From the NCBI RefSeq assembly GCF_004011695.2, contig NC_082412.1, positions 620,001-684,000 of the forward strand: a stretch of DNA of 64,000 nucleotides, given 5' to 3'. Both the position numbers and the translations under genes were made by a program. Source of the DNA: Ascochyta rabiei (Eukaryota > Ascomycota > Dothideomycetes > Pleosporales > Didymellaceae). The notes under the pieces were generated by a model, which saw only the letters and a list, made by a program, of their open reading frames with translations, had not been told where the DNA came from and made no database searches. This document shows positions 35,549 through 48,876 of the stretch, piece after piece (position 1 is the first letter of the stretch; each line of letters starts with the position of its first letter).

Positions 35549-38500
35549 ATAGCTGTAGGACTATGCCTAGTTTCTAATACCTATATAGCATCCTTATATA
35601 GACCTCTCTATAAATTAATACATAAATAAAGGCGTTTATAACATTAAACTACTTAAGTTCTAGGTTATATACTGCTGAAATTGCTATAAGCATTCTAAAG
35701 GACCTGCTAGCTAGTGTTGCTGCGTAGGTATCTTTAGAAGTAATATTTTATTACTAGTTACCTTAGACTACTAGTTGCGCCTTATATTTAAGTAGGTAGT
35801 AGTTCTTATTAAGCTTATATGTGTATACCTATATACAGTTAAGTACCTAATATCCTACTACGTTAGTCTTTATTAGGGGTGCTTTAGACTATAACTTTAT
35901 AGTCTAATAGCTGCTAAGGTGTTCTTACTTAGCTTCTTTAAACTATTAGTAAATTAGGTAGTCCTCTAGGTTTAATTGTGCTGTTAGCTCTGGTAGAAGT
36001 TAGCTTTAATAAGGCTTAAGCCCTTTTATTAGCATTTATTTTAACATAGCCTTATTAATATTATTGTCCTAGTATATGCCTATGCATCTGCCTTATATAC
36101 TAGCTATAAATGCAGCCTTCTACAGGATAGTTTATAAAGTTCCTTAAGATTACGCTAGCGTTAATTCCAACTAATTAGCAGTTAAATAGTGCTACCTGCT
36201 AACTCCTAATTAGCTGTTACCTCTTGCTAACTAGAATAACTACAGCGTGTTTATTAATAACGTAACTAGTAGTAGAGTTAGAGGAGGGGTTAGATATATA
36301 TATCTAGCTTTTTGTCTATTATTATAACCTAGTTAATCTTCTATAGTATTTAAGTGTGTAATAGTGTTGTCCTTATAGAATAGCAAGATTTTAGCCTTAT
36401 TTTAGGGTAGAGGTAAAAGCTCTACGCTTCTTGTCTATATTACTATCTCTTTAAGAGTGCTGTGCATAAGATTATCTATTAGGTCCTAAGTCTAGCTACT
36501 AAAGACAGTATCCTTATTAAAGATTACATCTCTTATAATAATAACTTTTGCTAAGGTTAGAATCTATATCTAATATATGTTTAAAGATTAGTATCCTACT
36601 ATGTATCCTACCTATGCTCTTAGGTCTAGTTACTAGAGTTGTAACTTTCCTTAAAGGGTGTTACTTATAAGAGTAAAGGCTTTACATCTATATACTTTTA
36701 GGTATACCTAATTTAGTTTCTTACTTTATATATTTAGGCTAGCTAGTTTAGCTATATAGGTAAAGAACATATTATAGGGTGTTTTTTAGTTATTTAATAA
36801 CTTTAGTGTTTAGTTGTATAGGTATACTGCTGCCCTTATAATCTCTAGCTATATTTCCTATAGTAGGTTTACATCTAATCTTATAGTGTGTGCCTTATCT
36901 TTTATTACACCCCCTAAGTATTTAGTACCTCTGTTCTGTGCTTATGTGTCTAGTGCAGAAGGCTTAAGCCTAATTAATTATGCAGCACAGTATCTTAATA
37001 CTTCTAGTTTTATTGTAGTAATTTTACTATAACACTTAATTACCTTAACCTAGATCTTATATTATTTTAACAGGAATTGTGTAAGAGTGTCTAGGAAATA
37101 GATAATTATCTTTCTTAGTTAATTTCTTTAAAATAGAAGTCCTAGAGGAAGCTAGATTGCCTGTTAATAGTAAGTAGTTAGCTCTTTTCCTTGGTAAAGC
37201 TTCCCTCTTTATATAAGTAGAAGTTAATTACTATATATTCTCCTAGTCCTTCATTACTTATTTATAGTATTTAACTAATTTACCTCTTAGTCTTAGCTTG
37301 TCTGTAAGCATTACATTAGACTGTAGTAATACCCCTAACTCTTACCCTCTAAGATTATTAGATAAGGTGTTTAATAGTAGCAGCTCTAGGGTACCCTATT
37401 TGCTTGTGCTATAGCAGAGCAGTAGCAGTCTTAGGTATTTAGCTTTGTGTTAATTATATTACAAATGCTTTCTATAGCTATTCCCTAAGTACCTATTATC
37501 TATATTGTTTATCTAAGGATATAATAGCTGTGTTATCTACTTATCTAAGCTAATTTAGATCTCTTTTTATGTCCTACTAGATGCCCTATTAACATAGCTG
37601 TTAGAAAGAGACAAGGTTGTAAAGTATGTCTAGGCACTATGCTATATAATGTAGTTTAAGAGTAGTTAGTTAGTTTATGTTTAATAGATAGAGTTAGACA
37701 GTGCTATATCCCTATATCTATACCTAGGAGTTTCCTACCTATAGGTAGTTATTTAATATAGGTAGAGTAAGGTCTTATATCTAGTCCTTATTATTTATAA
37801 TATAGATAGTTAATTCTAAGTTAAGAATAAAGGAGTTTCTAAGAGGGGAGCTTAGTAGCTCTATATTATATAATTCTTTAACTAGACCTATATTAATTAT
37901 TAATATCTTCTGTCCCTATAGTTATCCTAGAGGTGCCTCTATTATTTATGATGTCTTACTAGCTAGTGTTTTAGTACAAGCTTGTTTTATATATCTAACC
38001 TAATCTTAAAGGTTAGTTTTTTATTCTATCCTAAATTGTACTATTTTAGTAATTCTATGATATAAATTAAAATATTCTAGTGCTTTATTTTTGTAGATGT
38101 AGTAGTAATCTTCTTGTCTATAGCGTTGTCTACAAGCAGGGCATTTTACTCCTCCTGCTGCTGCGGTATCCCCTCTTAGGAACTGCTTAGATGTAGTTAT
38201 TTAACTAAAGCTCTATTTTTAACAAGGTCTTCCCTAACTCCCCTGTATAGTAAGAGTAGATAATACGTCTTTAATAATATAAAAGGCGTCCCTATTAGTG
38301 TCTAGGGTAGATTTACTACTAGTAGTAAGAGTTAAGTTGTTCCCTATAGCAAAGGCGCCTCTTTACTATCTCCCCTTAGGGTAGTACTTACTTATATAAT
38401 CTTAGAAGCGTTTTATTATTTCTTTATAAGTTATGTTTTGTTCTTATCTGCTATAGTTCTAGAATATTATTACCTAGGTTAGCACTATCTTTATTACTAA

Positions 38501-39202
38501 ATCTAAGAAGTCCTAGATAGTGTCTTATATATTATATATTTTAGTAATACCCTCTATTTTAGCGTTAGTTGTAGCATAATTATACTTAAGGAGCTAGGTA
38601 TCCTAGCTCCTAGGTTGTCTTATTAGTTTAAGGGCTACTAGGTATTAGTAGCGTGCGCGTAATTGTTCTTCTTTAGCATTAATGCTACCTATATATTTAA
38701 GGCTAATAAGCTATATTTAAATTAATTTACCTAGTTAGTAGTAGTTCTTTATAAGGTAAGGTGATACTAAGCTTTAGATAAACATTACTACCTTGTCTAG
38801 GTTAGCTTGTTCCTTGTGGTAGTCTCTATCTGCTATCTTGTAGGATTTAGGGCAGCTCTTCTAATAGTTATTATCTTCCTTCTATACCTTTAGGCTGTTA
38901 GCTAATAGTTTAGATAGGAGTTTAGGAAGCTAAGGGTTTCCTTGTTTATTATTGCTAAGGGCTAGCCTCCTCTTATAGTTAGGTAAGTGTCTAGGGCGTT
39001 AGGTACTTATAGCTTAATCCTTAGAGGGATAGTCTAATTTAGGTCTATCTTCTCCTATACGTCTAGAGAGGCACAGTAGGTCTATAGTTAATGTAACTAA
39101 GGTATGTAGGTTATGTAATCTATAAGAATTATTATTAAATTGCGCATAGTTAATAGCAACATATTAAAAGGGTATTTTATTAGTGTTAGTAAGACTCTTA
39201 AT
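35549..39202 (-). pseudogene. Copia A gag-pol, 5' part: Gag to RT fingers/palm
   Basis: Continues A on the other side of B, reading right to left from the 5' LTR at 39203. Gag is at about 39110-38080 with the nucleocapsid Cys motif near 38125-38145, then protease, integrase, and RT up to the break at 35549. It is collinear with B 30515-34165. Joining it to 29137-30352 across one copy of cttgt restores a continuous copia layout. The stops are of the same type as in B. Confidence 0.85.
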
Positions 39203-39364
39203 TATTAGATAATATGCTTAATGTGCAAAGATAATAATAAAAGTAATTAATTTATAATTATCTGTCTTAATAGCTCATTTTATGTGTGTGTGCCGCTAGC
39301 CCCTAAGTTAACTAAGGTTAACCCTAAACCCCTTACTTGGCTTAGTAAGGTTAGTTATCTAATA
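39203..39364 (-). repeat. Copia A 5' LTR (162 bp)
   Basis: Reverse-complement LTR copy. It ends ctaata (from ctaaca), followed by attac. It pairs with 28975-29136. Confidence 0.95.
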
Positions 39365-39369
39365 ATTAC

Positions 39370-42060
39370 ACACTTAATAGGATTATAATTACTAATTAGT
39401 ACCTACTTCCTCTTATTAAGGAAACGTTGCGTACACTAGAGGGTGTCTGCTTGTTCTCTAAGGTTAATATTTATATAGCGTTTTACTAGATTTATATTAT
39501 AGAAGGAGATAAGCACCTTATTACGTTCTGCACTTATTTTAGGCTCTTTAAGTAGCTAGTCTGCCTATTTAGCCTAGCTAGAACACTAGCGTCCTTCTAG
39601 CGTTACATTAACAGCGTGCTTTAGGAGAAATTAGGTAACTATGCTACTATGTACCTAGATAATGTCCTTATTTATAGTAGTAGGTCTAGAACAGACTACT
39701 TAGGAAAGGTTAGTAGAGTTCTTACGCTCCTAAGCGATATAGGGCTGTATTTAGATCCTAAGAAGTGCATATTTATAATAAAAGAGGTACACTACCTAGG
39801 ATATATTATAGAAGCTAGAAAGGACATCTACCTAAATCCTAAGACAGTTAAGACTATCTATAATTAGGAAGCCCTACAGTCTTTACACAGGGTCTGCAGT
39901 TTCCTAGGGTTTACTAACTTCTACAAGGACTTTATCCTAGCCTTCTCTAACATTACTGCCCTACTTAATTAACTTATAGGGAAGGATATCCTATTCTAGT
40001 AGGGGCAGGAGGAGGACGCAGCATTCTACTAGCTAAAGAACATATTTATAATAGAACTAGTCCTAGCCTAGTAGGACTCTAAGTAAGAGACACTACTAGA
40101 GGTAGACTACTCTAGTAAGGCGTTAGGTAGCTGCCTTTCTTAATAGTATAGGAAGGTGCTTTACCCTATAGTGTACTACTCTACTATACTTATAGTAAAA
40201 TAATAGAACTATATAATCTATAATAAGGAGTTAAATGCTGTTATAAAGTGCCTAGAGGTCTAGGCAGCTTAACTAGGGTCTGTTACTAGGCTGTTTACTA
40301 TCCTAACTAACTATAAGAACTCTAGTACTTTACTACAGCGCGCAGGCTAAGTAGAAGGCAGTAGTACTAGGCAGAGGAGCTGTTAAAGTTCTGTTTCTAC
40401 CTTTACTTCTGCCTAGGGCGCCTTACAGCCTAACTAGATGTGCTAAGCTACTATAAACAGGACTATAATAGGATGTTAGGGGGGGTATATAGGATAATAA
40501 CCCTAGTTTTAGTATTAGCAGTTAGTACACTAGGCCCTAGTACGCCTCTACTTTTTATTAACGCGTATATATAATTGCTATAGAATAAAGATGTTTACTA
40601 GGACATAGGGTATATAGTATGCCTGTCTACTGTCTATAATAGGGCCTACTAGTTCCCCCCTAAGGCTAAGACAACTTAGTAAATTGTAGATTGTACACTT
40701 AGTACTTACAGCACGCTAATATAGCATAGGGTTATATAGGTTCTACGCTAAGAGCTATTTTTAATTATAATAATCTAAAGGGTATATAAATCTAACCTAA
40801 CAGGCTATTTAGGTGCTAACGCCATGTTCTATATTATTAGATGTAACTTCTACTAGAAGGAGGTGTTATAGGACGTTTAGCGCTATATCTATAACTACTA
40901 CTATTTTAGCACGTATGTGTTACAGCGCTAACAGTAGGGCATACTCTAGCTATTGCCTATTATTAACTACTTTTAGTCCTAGATCTTAATAGACTTTATA
41001 GTTAACCTCTCTTAGGCTAATAAGAATACACTATACTATCTTTTAGTTATTATAGATTGTTTCGCTAAGTATATGTAGCTAGAAGTAATAACTTCTATAA
41101 CTACAGAGTATTGCGCTAAGGTCTTCTGTAATACGTAGTAGTAATTTTAGGGCTTTCCTAGCGCTATAATTACAGACTGCAGCTTAGACTAGCTAGGACA
41201 TCTTAAGATAACGCTGTGTAGCCTTATAGGGGTAGACTAGCTACTCTCTACAGCCTATTACTTCTTAACAGATAGAGGGATAGAGCACGCTAACTAAAAG
41301 GTATAGGCAGTCCTATAGGTTATAGTTAACTTTAAACAAGATAACTAGCCTAACTACCTTCTAGCCTACTAACTAGCTCTTAATAATTGCAACTCTTTAG
41401 TTACTAGGGTTAGTCCTAACCTACTCCTCTACAGCTATAATATAGACCTCCTACAGACAATAGTGCTACTAACTATTAGCTAGAACACACTATAGGGATA
41501 AGCAGTCTATTTCCTAGACTACCTTTAGTAAGGTATAGAACTTACCTAGGTATCTATAGCATAGGTATAACAACGCACCTAGGACATAATAGACTATAGC
41601 TGTAGGCCTGCAGAGTAGTATTATATAGGAGATAGGGTGTAGTTTTCCCTCTACAATATAAAAGCAATCTGGCTAAGTTAGAAACCTAACTGGTTACAAG
41701 CCTATTACATAGTAGTTATAGTCCCTACCCCTTTAATAGTTACTCTAAATCTGCTAGGTAACCTTTATAAGATAGTGTATATAGACCTGCTAGAACGTAC
41801 AGCCTCTAACCTACTACCTACACAGCGCCTATAGGAAAGCTAACTAGGCCTACTAGTTGTCTTAAAGGAAGACAATCTAACCCTAGCTAAATAGGAGGTA
41901 GAGGAAATTCTAAAAGAGAAGAGGGCTTATAGGTAGAACAAGTTATAGGTTCTAGTTAAATAGAAGGGGTATATAAAGCTAATATAGGAACTACTAGAGG
42001 CGTTATAAGATATAAAGGTATAGAAGGTCTTTACAGCAACATATATAGCACATTAAGAGA
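39370..42060 (+). pseudogene. Element J pol, second part: RT, RNase H, integrase, chromodomain
   Basis: RT resumes at 39370, right after the VDY motif on the other side of A: NRIIITNQYLLPLI, then FTILTNY-type RNase H text further on. The active site at 39652-39663 reads YLDN (gat aat). An uninterrupted stretch at 39649-39867 is a RIP-spared piece of this RT. RNase H is at about 40080-40350, the integrase core at about 40960-41300 (IIDCFAKYMQLEVI), and a chromodomain at about 41880-42010 (EVEEILKEKRAY, VLVKQKGY with the family Trp lost). Other stops are TAG. It is a chromovirus distinct in sequence from H/F/G, E and K. Confidence 0.85.
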
Positions 42061-42464
42061 AGATATAGAAATAAAGAAACTTTTATTATTTATAATAACT
42101 CTTATAAAGTTCTATAAGAAGATGCTGTATAGGGCACGCAGCCTAGCGTAGAAGAGCTTAGGGACCTTACAGCAGTAGCATAACGCTACCCAATGCTCTA
42201 TACTACTAGATAACTAGCAGTAAGCCTTAAGACTTAAAAAAGATAGAGTTATTAACAGATAGGGAATAACAGGTAGTAGTAGCTATGTTCTAGGCCTAGT
42301 TCTACGCAATGTAGTAGTAGTAGTTAACCTTATAGTTATTGTTGTTATCTACCTTATCTAATTAATAGTGCTGCTATATATTAGCTATAATATTGTCTTA
42401 AAGTTATAGTAGGGTGTGCGCGGCTTTATAAGAGGTAGTAAGTAGTAATAGTAGGTAAACATAC
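42061..42464. other. Element J 3' region, no gene recognised
   Basis: About 400 bp after the chromodomain. It includes cttttattatttataataac, which could be the remains of a pol 3' end or poly(A) region. No coherent frame is seen on either strand. Confidence 0.4.
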
Positions 42465-42598
42465 GTAGCTCTATAGGAGAAGGGGAATAGTAATAGTATA
42501 GGGGTATAGGTAACTCTATAAGAAAGGGAGAGTAGTAATAGCACAGGGGTGTAGGCAACTTAACAGGAGAGGGAGAGCAGCAACAGCAGGGAGGTAAG
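42465..42598. repeat. Three imperfect 44-45 bp tandem repeats in J
   Basis: Units start near 42467, 42512 and 42556. Each reads roughly act-cta-taggagaggggaga, then agtaatagcacaggggtgta. They are purine-rich on the + strand. The third copy keeps CAACAGCAG where the others have TAATAGTA/TAATAGCA, so the third is the least mutated. Confidence 0.7.
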
Positions 42599-42599
42599 C

Positions 42600-43125
42600 A
42601 GAGCTAATAGATAGACAAGTAGTACTTGTTAGGGGAGTTAGAGCAGTAGTAGTAGGACAAGCAGGACAGCAGAGCGTACTCTAGGCAACAGCAGGGCGTA
42701 GTAAGCAGGCACTTAACTTAGTTAATAGCATCCTTTAGATTAAGTTAGCTGTATACCTAATATAGACAGAAAATCTTATAGTAGTATAGGCTAAGACTAC
42801 CTCTATCTAGTTTATACGCTTAGTTTAGGACTAGAAGGCTAACCCTATAGCAGCTATAAACTATTAGAGGTAGGTATTAAGCTAGTTACTACTATAACGC
42901 CTAGATAATAGTATAGCAGGTAGGGTAACCTAGGTACTAGGCTTAGTAGGGGTATAGGCAGTATAAGAGGTAGTTAGCTACTTTGCTAGCGTAGGGTTAG
43001 CTAGGGCTAAGTTAAGGGCAGCCTTAAACACCCGCTAGTGCTTATAGCAGGTGCCTAATAAGACTGTTACATTAGAAAGGAAGACCTACAGGAGCATTAA
43101 GGGGGTAACTTACAGTAGAAGACAG
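42600..43125. pseudogene. Element J 3' region with competing open frames
   Basis: A + frame from about 42600 to 43190 reads a protein-like sequence with stops only at Gln/Trp-type sites (AGRSKQALNLVNSIL, YFASVGLARAKLRAAL, TVTLERKTYRSIKG). The - strand also has long open stretches. I favour the - strand for 43130-43420 because of its Cys motif, but cannot decide here. Product unknown. It may be the C-terminal part of the antisense gene or a second sense gene. Confidence 0.3.
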
Positions 43126-43129
43126 GCTA

Positions 43130-43420
43130 CTACCCTTAGTTAGCCTTATTACTGCCTATACTCTAGGTGCTAGGCGTCTTAATATAGGCGTTACTAGCGC
43201 GTACTAATACCTTAGCTACTATTAGTTAGGAATATAGGGCTAGGATAGAGATATATACTTAGATTTACTACTTTAATTTACGCTAGGCATAGTAGAGCTT
43301 AGTATTAGTAGTAAAGAGGTTATTATTAGAAACGTGAGTGTGCTTACGCTTAGCACAGGTACAGCATGTTTTACTAGTAATAGGAATGTAGTTAGCTGTA
43401 GAAGGTTAGTAGGCAAGTAG
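43130..43420 (-). pseudogene. Element J antisense ORF: Cys motif then helix
   Basis: On the - strand a frame reads ITSKTCCTCAKRKHTHVSNN, then a Lys/Gln/Leu/Tyr-rich helical stretch (NTKLYYA, RKLK), with about eleven stops in 120 codons, nearly all TAG. The TCCTCAKRK core resembles the Cys cluster at the start of the antisense frames of F (KCAKCIK) and of 61270-61960 (RCCWRCAKG). It lies between J's chromodomain and its 3' end, opposite to pol. Upstream (to the right) the frame may continue past copia C at 48684-48780. Function unknown. Confidence 0.4.
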
Positions 43421-43493
43421 ACCTATAATAAAAGTACGATATATATAAGACTAACTAGTAAGGATAGTAAGAAGGTAGCATAGGCAGTATAGG

Positions 43494-43655
43494 TGTAAGA
43501 TAACTAACCTTACTAAGCTATGTTAGGGTTTTAGGGTTAACCTTAGTTAACTTAGGGGCTAGCGGCACACACACATAAAATGAGCCATTAAGACAGATAA
43601 TTATTAATTAATTACCTTTATTATTATCTTTGCACATTAAGCATATTATCTAATA
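43494..43655 (+). repeat. Copia C 5' LTR (162 bp)
   Basis: It starts tgtaagataac and ends ctaata. It is collinear with the other copia LTRs. Confidence 0.95.
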
Positions 43656-46600
43656 AGTAAGAGTCTTACTAACACTACTAAAAAACCCTTTTAATATGTT
43701 GCTATTAACTATACATAATTTAATAATAATTCGTATAGATTACATAACCTACACACCTTAGTTATATTACCTACAGACCTGCTACGCCTCTCTAGACGTA
43801 TAGGAGAAGATAGACCTAAACTAGACTATCTCTCTAAGGACTAAGCTATAAGTACCTAATGCCCTAGACATTACTAACTATAAGAGGAGGCTAGCCCTTA
43901 GCAATAATAAACAAGGAAACCCTTAGCTTCCTAAAATTCTATCTAAACTATTAGCTAACAGCCTAAAGGCACAGAAGGAAGATAATAACTATTAGAAGAG
44001 CTGCCTTAAATATTATAAGATAGCAGATAGAGACTACTATAAGGAACAAACTAACCTAGACAAGGTAGTAATGTTTATCTAAAGCTTAGTATTACCTTAC
44101 CTTATAAAGAACTGCTGCTAACTAGGTAAATTAATTTAAATATAGCTTATTAGCCTTAAACACACAGGTAGTATTAATGCTAAAGAAGAACAATTACGCG
44201 CACGCTACTAATACCTAGCAGCCCTTAAACTAATAAGATAACCTAGGAGCTAGGATACCTAGCTCCTTAAGTATAATTATGCTATAACTAACGCTAAAAT
44301 AGAAGGTGTTGCTAAAATATACAATATACAAGACACTATCCAAGACTTCTTAGATTTAGTAATAAAGATAGCGCTAACTTAGGTAACAATATTCTAGGAC
44401 TATAGCAGATAAGAACAAAATATAACTTATAAAGAAATAATAAAACGCTTCTAAGAGTATATAAGCAAGTACTACCCTAAGGAGAGATAGTAAAGAGGCG
44501 CCTTTACTGCAGGGAACAACTTAACTCTTACTACTAGTAGTAAATCTACCTAAGATACTAACAGGGACGCATTTTATATTTTTAAAGACGTATTATCTAC
44601 TCCTACTATATAGGGGAGTTAGGGAAGACCTTATTAAAAGCAGAACTTTAGTTAAATAACTATATCTAAGCAGTTCCTAAGAGGGGATACAGCAGCAGCT
44701 AGAGGAGTAAAATGCCCTGCTTGTAGACAACGCTATAGACAAGAAGATTACTACTACCTCTACAAAAATAAAGCACTAGAATAGTTCACCCTACATAATA
44801 TAACTGCTAAGATAGTACAATTTAGGATAGAATAAAATGCTAACCTTTAAGATTAGGTTAGATCTGCAAAATAAGCTTGCACTAAGACACTAGCTATTAA
44901 GACATCCTAAATACTAGAGGCACCTCTAGGATAACTATAGGGATAAAAGTCATTAATAATTAATATAAGTCTAGTAAAAGAATTATATAATATAGAGCTA
45001 CTAAGCTACCCTCTTAAGAACTCTTTTATCCTTGACTTAGGATTAATAATCTATATTATAAACAACAAGGACTAAATATAAGACCTTACTCTACCTGCAT
45101 TAAACAACTACCTATAGGTAGGAAACTCCTAAGTATAGATATAGGGATATAGCACTGTCTATCTCTATGTATTTAATATAAGCTAACTAACTACTCTTAA
45201 ACTACACAACATAGCATAGTACCTAGACATACTTTGCAACCTTGTCTCTTTCTAACAACTACGTTAATAGGGCATCTAGTAGAACACAAAAGGAGATCTA
45301 ACTTAGCTTAGATAAGTAGACAACACAGCTATTATATCCTTAGATAAATAATATAGATAATAGGTACTTAGGAAACAGCTACAGGTAGTATTTGTAATAC
45401 AATTAACACAAGGCTAAATACCTAAGGCTGCTACTACTCTGCTTTAGTATAAGCATAGGGTACCCTAGAGCTACTACTATTAAACACCTTATCTAATAAT
45501 CTTAGGGGGTAAGAGTTAGGGGTATTACTACAGTCTAATGTAATGCTTATAGACAAGCTAAGACTAAGAGACAAATTAGTTAAATACTATAAATAAGTAA
45601 TAAAGGACTAAGAGAATGTATAGTAATGAACTTCTACTTATATAAAGAAGGAAGCTTTACTAAGAAAAAGAGCTAATTACTTGCTGTTAATAGGTAGTCT
45701 AGCTTCCTCTAGGACTTCTATTTTAAAGATAATTAACTAGGAAAGACAATTATCTACTTCCTAGACACTCTTATATAATTCCTGTTAAAACAATATAAGA
45801 TCTAGGTTAAGGTAATTAAGTATAATAGTAAAATTACTATAATAAAACTAGAAGTATTAAGATAGTGTGCTGCATAATTAATTAGGCATAACCCTTCTGC
45901 ACTAGACACCTAAGCACAGAACAGAGGGGCTAAACGCTTAGGGGGTGTAATAAAAGATAAGGCACACACTATAAGATTAGACGCAAACCAACTATAGAAA
46001 ATATAGCTAGAGATTATAAAAGCAGCAGTGTACCTATATAACTAAACACTAAGGTTATTAAATAACTAGAAAACACCCGATAATGTGTTCTTAACCTATA
46101 CAGCTTAACTAGCTAGCCTGAATATATAAAGTAGGAAACTAAACTAGGCATATCTAAAAGTATATAGATATAAAGCCTTTACTCTTATAAGTAACACCAT
46201 TTAAGAAAAGTTATAACTCTAGCAACTAGACCTGAGAGCATAGGTAGGATACCTAGTAGGATACTAATCTTTAAATATATATTAGATATAGATTCTAACC
46301 TTAGTAAAAGTTATTAGTATAAGAGATGTAATCTTTAATAAGGATACTGTCTTTAGTAGCTAGACTTAGGACCTAATAGACACTCTTAGGTAAAGCACTC
46401 GTAAAGAGATAGCAACATAGACAAGAAGCGTAGAGCTTCTACCTCTACCCTAAAATAAGGCTAAAATTTAGTTATTCTATTAGGATAACACTATTACATA
46501 CTTAAATACTACAGAAGATTAACTAGGTTATAATAATAGACAGAAAGCTAGACATATATATCTAACCCCTCCTCTAACTCTACTACTAGTTACGTTGTTA

Positions 46601-48521
46601 ATAAACACGTTTTTGTTAGTCTAGTTTGAAAGAGGTAACAGCTAATTAGCAGTTAGCAGGTAGCACTATTTAACTACTAATTAGTTAGAATTAACGCTAG
46701 TGTAATCTTAAGAAACTTTATAAACTATCCTATAGAACGCTGTATTTATACCTAGTATATAAGGCAGATGCATAGGTATATACTAGGGCAAAATATTAAT
46801 AAGGCTAGGTTAAAACAAATACTAATAAAAGGGCTTAAGCCTTATTAAAGCTAACATCTACTAGAGCTAACGGCACAATTAAACCTAGAGGACTACCTGC
46901 TTTCCTAATGGTTTAAAGAAGCTAAGTAAGAGCACCTTAGCAGCTATTAGACTATAAAGGTATAGTCTAAAGTACCCCTAATAAAGACTAACGTAGTAGG
47001 ATACTAGATATTTAACTGTATGTAGGTAAACACATATTAGCTTAATAAGAACTACTACCTACTTAAATATAAGGCGCGACTAGTAGGCTAAGGTAACTAT
47101 TAACAAAACATTACTTCTAAAGATACCTACGCAGCGACACTAGCTAGCAGGTCCTTTAGAATGCTTATAGCTATTTTAGCAGCACATAACCTAGAACTTA
47201 AGTAGTTTAATGTTGTAAACGCCTTTATTTATATATTAATTAATAGAGAGGTCTATATAAGGATGCTATATAGGTATTAGAAACTAGGTATAGTCCTATA
47301 GCTATGTAAGGCACTATATAGAATAAGAATCTCTCTACTCCTCTAGTAGAAGGAATTTACATTTACTCTAACAAGCTATAGATTTACAGTGGTTCCCTAT
47401 AAACCCTACTGCTTACTTAAGAATAGAGTTACTATCTTCTTCTATATAGACGATATTATTATAGCTTATTACCTAACAAGAAGACATAAGGCAGATAAGG
47501 CCCTTAGCTATATTACTAACAAATACTCTGTTATAGGGGGAAACAATCTGCAATAGTTCCTAGAAGTAGAGATAACCTAAGATTAAGACAACCTAAGAAT
47601 CCTCCTCTTACAGGCGTTATACATTAACAAAATTGTCTCCCTAGTAGATAAGATAGATATATAATACAACAGACTAATATTAAGTATTAAGCTTCTACTA
47701 AATAAAGGGGAAGCTGCAGTATTAGAAATTAACAAATACTAGAGAAAGATTAGATCTCTCCTCTTTACTGGGGTTACAACTAGGCCTAACATTGCCTTTA
47801 CTACATCGAGGCTAGTATAATTTCTAACTAACCCTAGACAGTAGCACTATAACACAGTAGATTAAGTACTATTATACCTACAAGGGACATAAGACCTATC
47901 TCTTACCTTTAGAGGCAATAAGCACCTAGTAGTTGCTAGTAATGCATTATTTGCTCATAATACTCTTAATAGGAAGAGCTTCTAAGGATATACTATTAAA
48001 CTATATAGAGGACTTATTACCTAGAGAGCTAATAAATAAGACACAGTTACTATATTAACAACTAAAGTAGAGCTACTTGCCCTAGCACAGGTAGCTAAGG
48101 AAGCTATCTTTATCTTACAACTATTATTAGAACTTAGCATACACCTCTTATAATTAACAATTACTATTTAATGTAATAAAACCTAGACTATCTAATTAAA
48201 TAATAAGGAAGTCTTAAAACTCTAAACTAAACTACAATATGTAGACATTTATAACTACTAGCTGTAATAAGAGGTAAATAAAGGCACTATAACAGTAACC
48301 TATGTCCTATCTACTAAGATGTTAGCTAACAGACTTACAAAGGCTCTGCCTGTAAGTAAGTAGTTAACCTTTCTAAGGTAGCTAGGACTAAAGAAACATA
48401 CTAAACGAATAAAGCTAGCTAACACCTAGATAGAATTACTTAACTAAAAGCTTGCTAACCTAGAGGTATAATAAGAGCTAATTATGTCTAGCTTTAATAA
48501 GGCCTTAAAGCTAAGGGGGTG
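43656..48521 (+). pseudogene. Copia C gag-pol
   Basis: Collinear with B throughout: gag with the CPACRQRYRQEDYYY-type nucleocapsid knuckle at about 44712-44750 (here the last Cys is also changed to Tyr), integrase, RT with YIDD intact at 47443-47454, RNase H near 48065, and a purine tract at 48507-48521. It shows the same classes of stop codon as B but at partly different sites, so it mutated independently. Confidence 0.88.
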
Positions 48522-48683
48522 TGTTAGATAACTAACCTTACTAAGCCAAGTTGGGGTTTTAGGGTTAACCTTAGTTAACTTAGGGGCTAGCGGCACACAC
48601 ACATAAAATGAGCCATTAAGACAGATAATCATTAATTAATCACCTTTATTATCATCTTTATACATTAAGCATATTATCTAACA
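48522..48683 (+). repeat. Copia C 3' LTR (162 bp)
   Basis: It starts tgttagataac and ends ctaaca. It keeps agccaagttgggg where other copies have more A/T changes. Confidence 0.95.
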
Positions 48684-48688
48684 GTAGG

Positions 48689-48876
48689 ACAGCGCTGGCA
48701 GAGATAGAGACTAGGTCCTTATTATCTAAGTTTCCCTTAACCTAATAGTTGCCTCTATAACAGTAGCAAGCTTTCTACATATATAGTTAGGCTCTACAAC
48801 TAAATTAGAAACTATAGAAAAAAATATACTAGGGGAACATTATAGGTAGAGGGGAGGGACTGTAGTAGACTATAAC
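48689..48876. other. Element J 3' region between C and K
   Basis: A short J island. It continues the J 3' region and includes a purine-rich run (gaggggagggac at 48849-48860) that looks like a polypurine tract but is weaker than the one at 60244. It ends with ataac, the target duplication of K. Confidence 0.5.

Larger units (their letters stand above)
28975..39364 (-). mobile_element. Element A: full-length Ty1/copia element, split by B
   Basis: A has two 162-bp LTRs (28975-29136 and 39203-39364) and a perfect duplication attac (28970-28974 and 39365-39369). It reads right to left. Without B (5,191 bp) and one cttgt it is 5,194 bp, the same as B, C and D, so it is full length. Its insertion splits J RT at the VDY motif. 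B broke it inside its own RT. Confidence 0.95.
43494..48683 (+). mobile_element. Element C: full-length Ty1/copia element inserted in J
   Basis: C is 5,190 bp with LTRs at 43494-43655 and 48522-48683. The flanks are atagg (43489-43493) and gtagg (48684-48688), a target duplication with one G-to-A change. It is the same family as A, B and D. The J frames can be joined across it. Confidence 0.93.

Noticed and set aside
39649..39867. Uninterrupted 72-codon frame
   Set aside because: It is a RIP-spared part of J reverse transcriptase (YLDN region), not a separate gene. It is described within J pol.
48849..48876. Purine run followed by tgtagtagac, considered as the J 3' LTR start
   Set aside because: The adjacent TG could begin an LTR, but 48877 onward is K, and a far better purine tract lies at 60244-60267. 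It is kept as a weaker alternative.
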